In this document: piece by piece, positions 1 to 10,608 of the stretch | Numbering within the stretch: position 1 is the stretch's first letter | Layout: each line of letters starts with the position of its first letter | DNA from: Porogramme epimiltina | Taxonomy: Eukaryota; Basidiomycota; Agaricomycetes; Polyporales; Polyporaceae | Direction of reading: 5' to 3' | NCBI GenBank assembly: GCA_900155495.1 | Contig: FTLJ01000474.1 | Coordinates: 1-26,321, forward strand | DNA length: 26,321 bases | Notes under the pieces: generated by a model | What the model was told of the DNA's origin: nothing | Databases searched by the model: none | Seen by the model: the letters and a program-made list of their open reading frames with translations, nothing else | Translations under genes and position numbers: made by a program

Positions 1-122
1 GGAGGCCAGGGCGGAGAGCGAGGGTGGCCCAAGCCTGGTGCCATGGGACGACGGCCCGTCGCAGCTTGTCCTTTTCTTTATTACCTCCACCTTGCCCGCC
101 CTCCCCTCCCCCACCTCCCCTC
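1..122. promoter_or_regulatory. 5' flank of the EAF gene
   Basis: This short stretch lies upstream of the EAF start codon. It is rich in C and T just before the ATG (about 69-122), as is common for fungal leaders. I see no TATA box and no coding sequence that can be assigned to a neighbouring gene. Confidence 0.4.
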
Positions 123-1933
123 ATGGCCACCACGGCCCAGAGCCCCGCCATGCCCACCGGCCGCCACGAAGTCACTCTTGGCTCGTCCCTCGTCCGTGCT
201 CTCAAGGCGCGCAAGGGCGCACCGACGAACAGCAAGCACAACCGCGAGTTCTACTCCGTCCGTTGTGAGTACTCCGGCTGCTTGGCCTGCGCAGTGACGG
301 ACCGCCGTCGGCTCAAGACCCCTCAGATAACTTCAAGCCTGACCACATCGACACCGAGAAGCCTGGCACCGTCGAGGTCGGCGACGTCGATGGAGGCAAG
401 GTCCATATCCAGATGGCTCGCCCGAGCAAGAAGGTACGACGTCATAGAGTCGAGTGTTCGATGTCCCCACGCTCATCGTGTATACAGAGCGACGACATGA
501 TCAGGTTCAAAGGCGACGGCGCCATCCTCCGCGACATCGAGTGCGTCCTGATCTACGACGAGGAGACCAAGGTGCGCTCGATGGGCCTTTGTAGTCGCCG
601 CCGTCCCTCATCCGTGATTGTTGTGTGCTTCCACAGACGGTCACGTTGGAGAAGCTTGACTCAAGCTTCCCGCTTCTGCACGACTACCCGCACCCCTCCG
701 CGCGCCAGACAGCCGCCGCCGGTGAGCACTTGCCTCCGTTTATTGTGTTGCCATGGTCAAGGCTAACCCCCCCTCGCACCGGCCCGTCCGTGCACAGCAG
801 CCTCCACCTCCCATGCACAACAAGCTACCGCAGCGCGGCGCGAGGAAGAGGAGAGCGAGGGCGAGATCCCGGATATCCCGCAGCCACCCCCGGCGCACCA
901 GGCCAAAGCTCCGGCCCCACGGACAATGTTCATCTCGAAAACCAAGGCCACGTCCGCCGCACGGGCCGCCCCCACCGGCGCCGTGTCTGCGAAGTCCTCC
1001 CCCGCCCCAGCTCCTGCGAGGCTCCCACCTGCCTCAGCAGCAGCAGCAGCAGCAAAGGCCAAGCCGCAGCCCGCGGCGCCCCCTCCGACGGCCGGCCCGT
1101 CGAAGCCTTCGCCGAACGTGTCCGCCGCCTCCACCCCCGCCGCGGCGCCCGCCCGCCCGACCCCGCGACCCAAAGTGAAGCCGTCGGTCGCCGCGAACGC
1201 AGCAGCCCCGGTGGGCCCGAGCAAGGGCTCCGGCAAGCGCGCCGCGGCGGCGGCCGACCCCGACACGGAGACGATGGAGATTCGCCGGCCGCCAACGAAG
1301 AAGGCCAAAACGGCGGCGGCCAAGAAGGAGCCGCCGCCCCCGCCCCCGCCCAAGGAGCCCGTCGCGCTCTCGTTCCCGAACATGTCCTCCGCGGTGTCCT
1401 TCCCGCCCGCGCTCGCGGCGTCCGCGGTGGCTCCCGCCCCCGCGCCGCCAGCCCCCGCCCCTGCGGCCGTGGAGACCGTCTCGACGCTCCCGGATTCGGA
1501 CGACTCCGACTCGGAGTGGGAGACGTCCGTGCCCGCCGCGGTGACCGCGGCGCCGCCCGCCGCCCCGCGCGCCCTCTCCCCGCCCAAGATCGTGATGGAG
1601 GAGATCGACTTCTCCCCCCCGCCCGCGCCCGCGTACCCCCCGGTCACTGCGGCGGCCGAGGCGGACACGGAGGACTTCGACATCGACTTCGAGACAGATT
1701 TCCAGCAGGCGCTGAACGACACGCTCGGGAGCAGCGGGCCCGGCGAGGAGGCGCCCGAGGAGGACGACGACCCGGACTGGCTCTTCGACGCCGTCGTCGG
1801 GTCCGACCCCCCGCCCGCGCCGGCGCAGCCCCGGAGCCTGAACCAGTACGCGTCCGAGAACGGCGCGGGCGCGGGCGACTTTGGGGGTGACTTTGACGAC
1901 TTCTCGAGCAGCGAGGAGAGCGACGAGGACTAG
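123..1933 (+). CDS. eaf1: RNA polymerase II elongation factor, ELL-associated factor (EAF) family
   Basis: EAF proteins bind ELL and stimulate Pol II elongation in the nucleus. Model: exons 123-264, 327-433, 488-571, 637-721 and 798-1933, giving 517 aa in one continuous frame. Residues about 12-127 form the EAF N-terminal domain: EFYSVRYNFKPDHID, then VHIQMARPSKK, IRFKGDG, ECVLIYDEETKTVTLEKLDSS. The first intron splits the Tyr of VRYNFKP. The remaining ~390 residues look disordered: an acidic stretch (REEESEGEIPDIP), a long Ala/Pro/Lys-rich linker with a GCA-repeat polyalanine run near 1035-1055, and a very acidic tail ending in FDDFSSSEESDED. That layout fits the family, whose C-termini are acidic and activating. 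A second in-frame ATG lies at 150. The gene converges on the kinase gene to its right. The family call is strong; the start codon is likely. Confidence 0.9.
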
Positions 1934-2715
1934 TAGTCTAGAGGCCGCGTGTGCAGCGGCGGGCGCGTGGGCGGGCGCTGGTGGCGGCGGCGTAGAGTTG
2001 GTGGTGATAATATTTGGTCAAAGGAAGGGAACGAGGATGGACGCGTGATTATACCATATGTACGTTGTTGTAATGATACCCTGGACCATGCTTGGTTTCC
2101 GCATAGACGCCCCCGTAATGTATCCCGGACCGGCCGAAGCACCTTGCGTATTCGTTCTGTGCTCTGTCTTGGTGGAGTACATGGTAGACGTTCGATTCTG
2201 ATCCATTCAGTCTGGCTTAGCTGTTGTGCTTGAAACGTATATCAACTGTCGCTCGCATACTGGTTCACGAGCTACGCAGGCACCTAGTAAACGCTTTAAA
2301 GGATAAATTGTATGTGTATGTGCGCGGGCGGCATGTGTCGGAGTGTATGCACATGATGCGACCGGGGAACGACTATGGTAATGCGGCGTTGTGCCAGAGA
2401 AGGTAGGTTCAGGCGAGGAAGGAGCGGAGGGATCCAGGCGGGAGGGAGGGGTACAGTAATAAAATATACAACTATCGCGTATAGTAATACACACATTGAT
2501 GGCCAGCAACGAGAACGCGTGTGAGGGGCCGGACAGGGTCTAAAATACGAGTGCAGGAGAGTCATGGATGGAGGTAAGGTGGGCGCGGGGAGATGCCGGG
2601 AAGCATGAAGTGGGGGAAGGCAGGATGGGGTGAGGGTACCGGAGACGAGGAATCGAGGATGTGAGCGGCATTGCAGCTTGGGGTCACAGAAGCACTGGGC
2701 ATCTAGCAGGCCACC
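1934..2715. other. Convergent 3' intergenic region (EAF / Srk1-like kinase)
   Basis: About 780 bp separate two stop codons that face each other, so this should hold both 3' UTRs. An AATAAAA motif at 2458-2464 on the plus strand could serve as a poly(A) signal, but it lies about 525 nt after the EAF stop. Short open frames here have no recognisable content. Confidence 0.5.
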
Positions 2716-5171
2716 TTAATCGACCCGCATCAGGGACATAGGCACCTCTATAGGATTCGGGGCCTCTTGCGTCACCTTCGTCAGCGGACTCGCGGCGAGC
2801 CCGCCCCCTTCGACTGCGCGCTTGTGTCTCCTCCCGAGGAGCGTCGCGCCGTCCAAGTCGAGCTCAAACGGCTTCGACCCGCCCGACCTACGACCACGAT
2901 CCCGTTGTCCCGCGCGCCCGTCGTATGTGCGGCCGTCCTGCACCGCGCGCTTCGCCGCGACCTTCGCTCCTGTGCCGGCTACGGGGAGACCAACTGCCTG
3001 TGGGATGTCGTCTTCGTCTTCGTCGCCCTCGTTGAGGTTCTGTAGGAAACCGCGATTTGCGCCGCCCTTCTGCGCCCGGCGCCGCGCACCCTCCTCCTCC
3101 ATCCTATGCACCGCATACGAGACGTCGAACGCTTCCTTGAGCGTTGCGATGCCCGGCGAGCGAGCCTCGCGGACGCCGCCGCGGGCATCTACGAGGAGGG
3201 GCGAGTCGAGACCACGCGTGGAGATGGGTGTGGGTTGGGAAGCACCTGGCGCAGCGGTTATCCAGGGGTGGGCAAGGAACTCCTGGATTGTAAAGCGCTG
3301 CGAGGGATCAACGCAGAGCAAGTGTGAAATAAGATCCTTAGCTGTGCGGCCGATGAGCACTCCGTCATGATCTGATTATTGTAGATATACGTACCTGACG
3401 GGCTGATCGTGTCCCACCAGGGGCTCAGGAAGGTATAATGCCCACGAGCGACCTTCTCCGTGAGGACATTGATGCTTTCATCATAGAATGGGGGGAAGCC
3501 GCATAAAAGGGTATAAAGGACGCATCCGAGGGCCCACATGTCCACGCTCTTGCTATATCTCTCGTCCTTCACGATTTCGGGAGCCGTGTAACCTACGGTA
3601 CCACATGGTGTCATGGTCTGCTCGTTCCATACGATCTTGCTCAGACCGAAATCGGCGATCTTCACCAGTCCAATGCCACCGCCGCCGACGCCGGGAAGAA
3701 ATTCGCCTTCATCCTCTTTCTCTTCATCGAACTGTTGGGGTTGAGGATTCTTCGACGGGACAATAGGTATCCTTTCGAAGAGCAAGTTCTCGGGCTTAAT
3801 GTCTCGGTGCACGACGCCGCACTCTTCGTGGAGGTAGTGAATGCCCTGAGCCACTTGAACGATGACGTGCCTCGCGAGGTTCTCGCTAAAATAAGTCAAC
3901 TTCACGATTTGGTGGAACAGTTCTCCGCCCTCCATCACTGCGGTGGAGGATCTAATGAGTTTGGGTTTGTTAGACAACGAAGTCATAGAACGCTTACGTT
4001 CTAAGACGAGAAAATAATGTTCTGGTGACTCGAAAAACGCCAGAAGCTTCACTATTGACGGGTGGTCGATACCCCGCATGATTTGCACCTCTAGGATAGA
4101 ACTTGTGTTAGTCCGTGTATTGAAATGTTTTCATGGCATGAATTTACCTTTGAGAATATTTGCCCTCTACCATACGCAAAGACGGTGTCATTAGCCAAAG
4201 CGATTCACAAGGCGGTAAAATGCACCTCGGTGACCCGCGGTTTCTTCTTAAACTCGCGGTTCAGGTGCTTCTCGCCGGCCTGCAGACGCGGCGCATGACG
4301 CACAGGTACATAATGAATGAAGGCGTGTGGGAGAAAAGGAGATACTAACCTGGGATGCGCTGAGCTCATATTTCCGCACGACCTTGACTATGACGAATGT
4401 GGGTCCACGGGGTCAAGAAGATAAAGTTCGTCCGCCTTACCTGCGACCTTCTGCCCTGATCTTAGATCGATGGCCTGGTAAACGTTCGAGAAGGCACCGC
4501 TGCGGTGGATGGTTAGATCATCTGTTGAAAAGAGAGCAGCCACAAAACAGTAGAGCTTCGGCAGTTTTAGCGGTAGGAGCGCTAGGGCCAAAGGGAATAT
4601 ATATGCCGACGTGCAGGTAGCGAGCACGCGCAGCAGAGCACGCGCAACGCATACGAATAACACGTCATAACTCACGGAGTGGAGAGAAAGAAAATGTGCA
4701 GCTGACACGCGCACAGGCCATAGGTGGAGGATAACGTCCCACTGCGGGGGAAAGGCGGGATGACGGAGATTGCGAGACGATCGAAGACTCACTCTCCCAT
4801 CTTCTCCACGAGTTTGTAGTTTTCGAGGCCCTTGTAGACAGGGAGCTTGCCCTTGGCCTCGCGTTCTTCCTGTACGATCTGCTCTACTTCTTCCTTGTAC
4901 TTCGGGGACGCCGTACGTTTCTGAGTCTGCTGCTGCGCTTCTCGCTGACGTGCTTGTTGTTCAGTGCGCTGTGATTGTTGTTGCTGCGCTTGAGACTGGG
5001 GATATGTATTCTGGTATGCAGCATCATCCTGCAGCCGGGCAGAATGGTGGTTCTTTCCGTGGCGGATGAGATCTGGGGCACGCAAATTGCATGAGCCGTC
5101 AGCCCACACGAACGAGTGGCTCGAGAGTACGAACTCTTGAAGGCATCGACGACGCCGGTTCCTGTGGGCAT
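2716..5171 (-). CDS. srk1: Srk1/Rck2-type MAPK-activated serine/threonine protein kinase
   Basis: This family acts downstream of the stress MAPK Sty1/Hog1. Exons in transcript order: 5171-5114, 5072-4793, 4499-4441, 4387-4350, 4279-4226, 4166-4148, 4090-3998, 3937-3395, 3341-2716; 589 aa. Kinase motifs: Gly-loop GDGAFSNV (about 112-119), catalytic Lys134 in VAVK, HRD 244-246 (VVHRDIKPEN), a Gly/acidic insert (about 256-290) typical of Srk1, DFG 296-298, then TMTPCGTVGYTAPE with a Thr-Pro (310-311) suited to MAPK phosphorylation. The N-terminus is Gln-rich; the C-terminal tail of about 180 residues is basic and ends MSLMRVD. Exon 6 is only 19 nt. The 293-nt intron at 4792-4500 is far longer than its neighbours and may hide an extra exon. 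The start is the weakest part: it relies on a 41-nt intron (5113-5073), and a longer unspliced N-terminus is also open. Confidence 0.9.
4676..4741 (-). other. Candidate 66-nt cassette exon inside the kinase gene
   Basis: Within the long intron, a pyrimidine tract ending in CCCCCGCAG precedes position 4741, and a consensus GTGAGT donor follows position 4676. The 66 nt between them contain no stop in the kinase frame and are a multiple of three. Inclusion would add 22 residues between Asp113 and Gly114, inside the Gly-rich ATP loop. It would leave a 51-nt intron on one side and a 176-nt intron on the other. Inferred only; it could be a cryptic exon. Confidence 0.4.
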
Positions 5172-5964
5172 GGCTGGGCGCGGGGAAAGTGATGGCAGGA
5201 GGGGGATGGGTGGGGCAGAATCGGGGGAAAAGGGAGGGGAAAGCTGTGGCTGGGGCGCGCCGGGGAGGCGGATTTGAGGGGGGCGTGGACCATGGCGTCA
5301 TTGGGTCGCAGTACGTCATCGCCGTGCGCTCACTCATCTCGCCCCGCCCACCAACCAGCTTCTCTCCTCGGACTGGCTCCTTCTCTTTGGCGACAAGCCG
5401 CTCCACCCTGCCGCCGCCACTACGCCTCTCTCGCCCGTCCGGTGCCACCGCCTCCCATACCCGGCGACGCCCCGGCAGCGCGCCCGCTTTCCCCGCCCCG
5501 CAGCCGACAATCTTTGACATCCATGCTCCCGCCCGGACTCATCCAGGCACGCCGGCCGTAATGGACACTTGGCCCTCCAGGCGCAGTGACGTTCCCCGTC
5601 AGGCCAAGGCGGCTCCTATTCTCTAGCTCATCGCGTGCCACCGTGGGCCACACACAATTCAAATCCGCGCATATGTCGCCGATGCGATCTCCTCCACTGC
5701 GCATACCTCACCAGTGGACTGCCGTGCCTCGAGACGGATCCATCTTTCTCCAACATATTACAACCTGCGCTCCACTCTGACTCGCACCCCCACGCCCATT
5801 TCCACGACTATGAACACAAGCTCATCGAGTGCACACGGTCGCGGAGATTGGCCCCGCAATGCTGCCAAATAGTCAGTGTACCAACAAGTATATAGTAAGA
5901 ATGTCCGTATAGTAGCGACAACAAAACAAAGGGTTCAACAACAAGCTGTCCTCGTCGCACAATC
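5172..5964. other. Kinase promoter and 3' flank of the small mitochondrial gene
   Basis: About 790 bp lie between two genes on the minus strand. The part near 5172-5520 is GC-rich and stays open in several frames, so the kinase N-terminus could start further upstream. Beyond that I see only short frames without recognisable content. Confidence 0.4.
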
Positions 5965-6612
5965 CTACTTGTCCTTGGGACCCAGCTGCTTTTGCATCGC
6001 TAGAAGCGACTGCATCATGTCCTGTGTGACCATTCAACATTCAAAGTTTAGACTACCTCGCGAACGGAAGCCGCTAAAATGCCCACCTTGGACTGCATAT
6101 CAATCCCAGCTTCTTGGAACGCCGTCGCGACCTTCATCGCGCTCTCACGTATGTCTGTCTTCATGAGCAACCGGAGCATCTCCATCTTCCCCGGTATCTT
6201 CCCGGACGTTACGTCCACCCCTGCACATGTACGCGAACTCAGCTCCGGCCTGGGGCACACTCGTACCCTCGAACTTAAGGGGTCAGAACGCACCGTTCTC
6301 CTTCAGCAGCTCCACGAACGTCTTAATGTGGTCCAGCACCTCTGGCCGCTCCTGCAGCAGCTGCAGCAGCTTCCGCTGCTGCGCGAACATCGCTTGCATG
6401 TCCGGCCCCTCTTCTGCCTGCCGCCGCGGGGTCGTCGCGAACGACCGCGTCCGGAGCGCGTCCCGGGGGCGCTGTGTTGACCAAGCCCCGCGCGGGGAGG
6501 CTGGCGCGAGGCTGGGAGCGTGGCGGAGCGTGGCCGTGTGTGCGAGCCGGAGGGTGGGGATCGCAAGTGCGCGAGTGAAGGGGACGTGGGGGATGCAGGC
6601 GCGAGGGAGCAT
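5965..6612 (-). CDS. Small conserved-looking protein, probably mitochondrial, unknown function
   Basis: I do not recognise this gene. Model: exons 6612-6294, 6220-6087 and 6021-5965, 169 aa; the phases join exactly and all three introns ends are canonical. The first ~60 residues are rich in Arg, Ala, Ser and Thr with almost no acidic residues, and include TRSFATTP, which resembles a mitochondrial presequence with an Arg-2 type cleavage site. The rest is predicted helical and Met/Gln/Leu-rich: MFAQQRKLLQLLQERPEVLD, IKTFVELLKENGVDVTSGK, KMEMLRLLMKTDIRESAMK, and the last exon MMQSLLAMQKQLGPKDK. There are no membrane spans. A soluble matrix role or peripheral assembly role would be a guess. It is transcribed divergently from PSF3 across 275 bp. 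Confidence 0.7.
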
Positions 6613-6887
6613 GGTGGCTTATGGGGTGGCGTAGGGGTGTGAGCGTGGGCCGGGGTGGGTGTGAGATCGTTTAGGGGAGGATTGGAGTCGCTGGAAGCCA
6701 GGTGTGCGTCGGCTGAGGTGGGAGAGGGAGCGCGTGGGAATTGGCGCGTGGACGCGTCTCGGGAAGCGCGACGCGTCGCGTCGGCCCGCCGATCCTCTGC
6801 CTCAGCCACATCGTACTCCGTCGCCGCATCGACGCGTTTTCTGGTCAACACCTCCTCTCAGAACGGCAGAATTCGATCAGCGGAGAC
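6613..6887. promoter_or_regulatory. Divergent promoter with three ACGCGT boxes (MCB-like)
   Basis: This 275-bp region separates two divergent start codons. The palindrome ACGCGT occurs at 6752-6757, 6771-6776 and 6832-6837, all within 136 bp of the PSF3 ATG. ACGCGT is the MluI cell-cycle box bound by the fungal MBF complex at G1/S genes for DNA replication. PSF3 is a replication gene, so the placement fits, but binding is inferred. Confidence 0.55.
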
Positions 6888-7759
6888 ATGGATGATGATT
6901 ACTTTTCGATTGAGTCCATTCTCGCGGAGAATCAGAAGATCCAGTGCACGTTCAAGGTGGACGTGCCGGACATGGGTCACCTCGACGGCGGAAAGACTGG
7001 CGATGTGAGTGCTGGTGGATATGTGACGGAAGGACGTTATTGAGAGTGCAGCGGAATTAGATCAAGGCCTTGAGCAAGGTCCAAATACCCCTATGGATGG
7101 CATACATTCTCATTTACTCGTCAGTTCTTTCCCTTGTCGGCATGTTCCCACCATAGACCACCTCTCCTCAGAGATTACGCCGACTTCACAATACCGCCAC
7201 CGTTTTCCGCTCGAGTACGAAATGCCTTGAACGCAGAACCACGAAGCGTGCGCCTCTCTGCATTAGTCGGTCAGGGAGGCCCGTGGTATGGCTTCGGCCG
7301 GATGATCACGAAACTGTGAGTGCCAGACCTGGTCCTACATAACGCATCCCAAACTGATACACCCCCAAACAGGCTCGACGACGATCCCGCCGCCGTTCTG
7401 TCCAAACTACTGACCGACGTAAGCCCATCCCTTAACCACGCCCCGGTGCCCATCCGCACTGTTCCCCAAACTCAACGTCCTCTCGTCCACCCCCAGACCT
7501 TCAAAGCCCGCCTGCCCGAAGTTGTTGACCAGGCGCAACATTTCGCCTCCATCCACGCGACCGGCGGCTCGCGCGGAGATGCCGGTGTCGCGGCCTTCCG
7601 AGAAGGCATGGATGGCACCGAGCGAGAGAGTGCGTCCTTTCCTCAACGTGGTCTCTTCTCCCTTGCACCGCTGACCCCGATGCAGTGTTCCAGCTTGCGC
7701 AGGACAGCGCGAAACGGACGAAGGTGTGGTATGAGACGAGCGAGCGGGGAAGGCGGTAG
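6888..7759 (+). CDS. PSF3: DNA replication complex GINS subunit Psf3
   Basis: Psf3 is one of four GINS subunits; GINS joins Cdc45 and Mcm2-7 to form the CMG replicative helicase in the nucleus. Exons: 6888-7004, 7061-7119, 7172-7315, 7373-7418, 7497-7629 and 7686-7759; 190 aa, close to the usual length. The N-terminus MDDDYFSIESILAENQKIQC is very characteristic of fungal Psf3, followed by VPDMGHLDGG, a helical stretch KVQIPLWMAYIL, then DYADFTIPPPFS, and WYGFGRMI. The C-terminus ends in KRTKVWYETSERGRR. Every intron has a GTRNGT-like donor. ACGCGT boxes upstream suggest G1/S control. Confidence 0.92.
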
Positions 7760-7865
7760 CCGTGGAGAAGGATGCAGCTTTCGCTATGGTGCGGTAGATG
7801 ATCCTAGGATCCCATTTGTAGGATACGAGGTCTGTATTATATGGTGGAGGGGGGCTAGGACGTGT

Positions 7866-8266
7866 TCATTCTGTCTTTGCTCTGGTCGAAGGCTTGTCCT
7901 GAGTAGGCTCGGTGTCGCTTTTGGCTACCTCTTCGGTAGGGGCTTTTTGCAGCTCGGCAACGAACCTTCCGAGTCCGGGTTTGAGCTACCACGATGCGCA
8001 ACAGTAGCTGGTAGTACGTACCACTTCACGCTGGCCCATAGACAACCTTCGATGACGATGAGGAATATGAAGTGCACGTTGCCACCAGAAAGATACAGCA
8101 GCGAGATGAATACGAATAGCAAGGATGCGAGTGCGCTGTCGACAATGAGGAGGAACGTCGGGTTGAGTGACGAGCCGGGAGTAAGGATATTGGAGAAGAA
8201 GCCTCCGAGAGGGTTGTCTTCCGGCGGTGTTGAGGACGACGATTGACCCTTCGTTTCGCCGTCCAT
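7866..8266 (-). CDS. PKR1: V-ATPase assembly factor Pkr1, ER membrane protein
   Basis: Pkr1 is a small ER protein that helps assemble the V0 sector of the vacuolar proton pump. Exons: 8266-8022 and 7965-7866, joined by a 56-nt intron with a GTACGT donor; 114 aa. A short polar, Ser-rich N-terminus leads into PLGGFFSNILTPGSSLNPTF. Two membrane spans follow: about 38-60 (LLIVDSALASLLFVFISLLY) and about 65-85 (VHFIFLIVIEGCLWASVKWF). The tail is charged, with VAELQKAPTEEVAKS, and ends in RAKTE. Without the intron the frame runs on to a different C-terminus, but the spliced version restores the expected WFVAEL after the second span. It shares a 209-bp promoter with the TFIIIC gene. Confidence 0.88.
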
Positions 8267-8475
8267 AGTTCTGAAGATGATGAGAGGGTTTGAGGACAGG
8301 ACTTCAAGCCATCTGGCGCATGGCCATGACATATTGCTGCACGTGATGGGACGCGTACAAGCCTCAGCCTGTAACGCGTCGCCTCGGGAGTCGGGGATTG
8401 CTTTCACTTTGCAGCTCGTCCCCGACACCCTCCTCCTCCACGCCCCACACCACAAGCCACCGCAGGGCAACAAAT
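8267..8475. promoter_or_regulatory. Divergent promoter between PKR1 and the TFIIIC gene
   Basis: Only 209 bp separate the two start codons, so both genes must be driven from here. Two ACGCGT palindromes lie at about 8351-8356 and 8373-8378. No TATA box is evident. The last 60 bp before the plus-strand ATG are C-rich. Confidence 0.5.
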
Positions 8476-10608
8476 ATGGACGTGGACTCAACACCGGGCC
8501 CTTCACAACCCACCGCCGGGCCCTCCAACGCGCCCCAGGCCCTCGAAACACCCTCTCCGACCTCCGCCTCGCCCTCCCCAGCTCCCGCGCCCTCGCGCCC
8601 ACTCCCCGGCGCGCACTTCTACTCCGTCGAGTACCCGGGCTTCGTGCGCCCCGCGTCCGCGCCGCTCGCCGTCGCGCGCCTCGGCGGGCAGCCCGCGGTC
8701 GACGCCGCGTTCCGCCGCGCGGGTGCGCGCGAGGCCCTCCTCGAGCTGCGCCTGCGCCCCGACGCGCCGTACGCGCACCCGATCCCCGGCGAGGTCGTCC
8801 CCACGAGCAACGTCGTGCTCAAGGTCGTGAAGCGCACGCGCAAGCGGCGGGAGGGCGATACCGGGGAAGGGGACGGGGCGGTGGGCGAGTACACGGCTGT
8901 AGCGGTGGGCACTGTGCTGAAGACGGCGCGGTTTAGGAGTGAGTGCTTGCGCGGCGTGTCTTGGGGTGTGTGCGTACTGGCGTGCTTACTGGTGAGGTTT
9001 TGTAGGCATGGCGGACTTCCAGTTCCAGCCGGACATGTCTGACCCTGTGTCTAAGTTGCGCAAGGCGATGGACACTATGGACGGTAAGTGCACGACTCCA
9101 TTTCTAGCTGTTGGGTAGGATTATGCTGAACCTCCTTGTTTGGCAGTGGAAGGCGTCCTCCAATACCATATTTCTCCTGAAAAGGAAGACTACACGGTCA
9201 CAGTTCCTGATGCGGACCCCTCGGCGATGGATATTGACCCACAGCTGTTGGGCGAGGGCGCAGGTACTAGTACGTCCACACGGACACGAAGCAATGTCAG
9301 ATTGTTTCCCCCTCCGCTCTTCAGCCGACAAGGCGTGCCCCAAAATTACAAGTGAGTCTATGTGCCTGTGCTTGCTCGGACGAACTCAGACGCTTATTAA
9401 CTTATTAGTTACAAGGCCAACACGGCTTCGGTCGAAACCATTGTTGTGGACGAGGAGACTGGCGAGGAAACGAAGCGCCTGATCAACCGCATGCGATGGA
9501 AAGGCCTCGGGCCAATATCCGTCGCGTACACGGAAAAGAACGTAAGATACTGCTGAGAGCGGTAAATATGACGCTGGTCTTACCTGACGACCCTCGCTAC
9601 AGGTTCCGAATAAACCTTCAGCTGCGGTGGAGGAACACCGCGCCCAAGCTGACAAGAATATTCTGAATAAGTTGGAAGAGGTTTGCGGCGGATGCATTAT
9701 TTCGCGACCTTCACTTACACTGCTGTCTTAGGTGTTCCAAGAGCGTCCAGTGTGGACGCGTGCCGCCATCTTCAACCAGTTTACGCCGATGGAAGTACGT
9801 GATATCATCAAGTACGTCCCAAATACCCTGCACAGGGCATCCTCTGACCCCTGGTAACAGCTCCAAATTCTTGTTGCCTCTAGTGGCGTATGTCTTCGAA
9901 GACGGCCCATGGCGAGACACATACGTCCGGCTGGGTTACGATCCACGCATAGATCCCAGCGCACGCTTGTACGTTATCAACCACTCCTCCATGTTCTTAA
10001 TCTCACGGGCTTTAGCTACCAACGCCTCTACTTCCGAAATATTAACCACCCCATCGTGCGGCCCTCAGTCGTCTCCCGCCGACAAGAGCAGCGCAACGAA
10101 TCCGCGCAAGCACGCTTCTCCGGCATGGACGAGCGACGTTCGCATATCTTCGACGGCGTCACTGTCACCTCTGAGACGGCGGCGTTCCAGCTGTGCGACA
10201 TCAAGGACGACATGCTGAAGGAGATGATCGAGGCCGAAGATGAAGAGTCCCTCCGTGGCGCATGCAACGAACGCGACGGGTGGTACACAACCCACGCACT
10301 CGAATGTATCAAGACCGTACTCCGGCATAAGTTCTTCTCACTGCTCCAGGGGCATATTGCGACACAGGAAGAGTGCGAGCGGCTGCTGGTACCCCAGGAA
10401 GGGACGAACAAACTTCCACAACAGTATCGCCATAAGCTGAAGTATGGGAAGCACAACATGGCGAAGGGCGCACTTCCACCAGAGGACGCCGCAGTGAGTA
10501 TTTACACCCTGCTTTACAGCGAGTATTGATTGACCCGTTGTTACTCTCTAGGCACACCGGCTTATGACTACCATGGAGCAACAGAGGAAGACATTCCCGT
10601 CGAGATGA
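8476..10608 (+). CDS. Transcription factor IIIC subunit 5 (tau95 / Sfc1 family)
   Basis: This TFIIIC subunit belongs to the tauA module that binds the A box of tRNA genes for RNA polymerase III. Nine exons: 8476-8938, 9006-9083, 9147-9351, 9409-9541, 9603-9680, 9732-9811, 9861-9968, 10016-10493 and 10552-10608; 559 aa, within the family range. After a Pro/Ser-rich start comes HFYSVEYPGFVRP, a dimerisation barrel-like region, then RSNVRLFPPPLFSRQGVPQN, which is a family signature, followed by NYKANTAS. The C-terminal half contains QERPVWTRAAIFNQF, LLPLVAYVFEDGPWRDTYVR and YQRLYFRNINHP, typical of the DNA-binding domain. It is the yeast Tfc1 / human GTF3C5 counterpart. A tRNA gene lies 1 kb downstream. 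Confidence 0.93.

Noticed and set aside
763..1722. Long open frame on the minus strand across the EAF gene (319 codons)
   Set aside because: It is the Gly/Ala/Ser-rich mirror of the GC-rich, Ala/Pro-coding EAF exon and has no ATG-led structure or motif.
625..1890. Second plus-strand open frame of 421 codons across EAF
   Set aside because: It is Arg/Pro/Gly-rich with no domain, and the alternative frame joins cleanly to the EAF domain exons.
9264..9300. Possible short intron (GTACTAG...GTCAG) in exon 3 of the TFIIIC gene
   Set aside because: Its 37 nt would shift the frame, and reading through gives the expected family motif RSNVRLFPPPLFSRQ.
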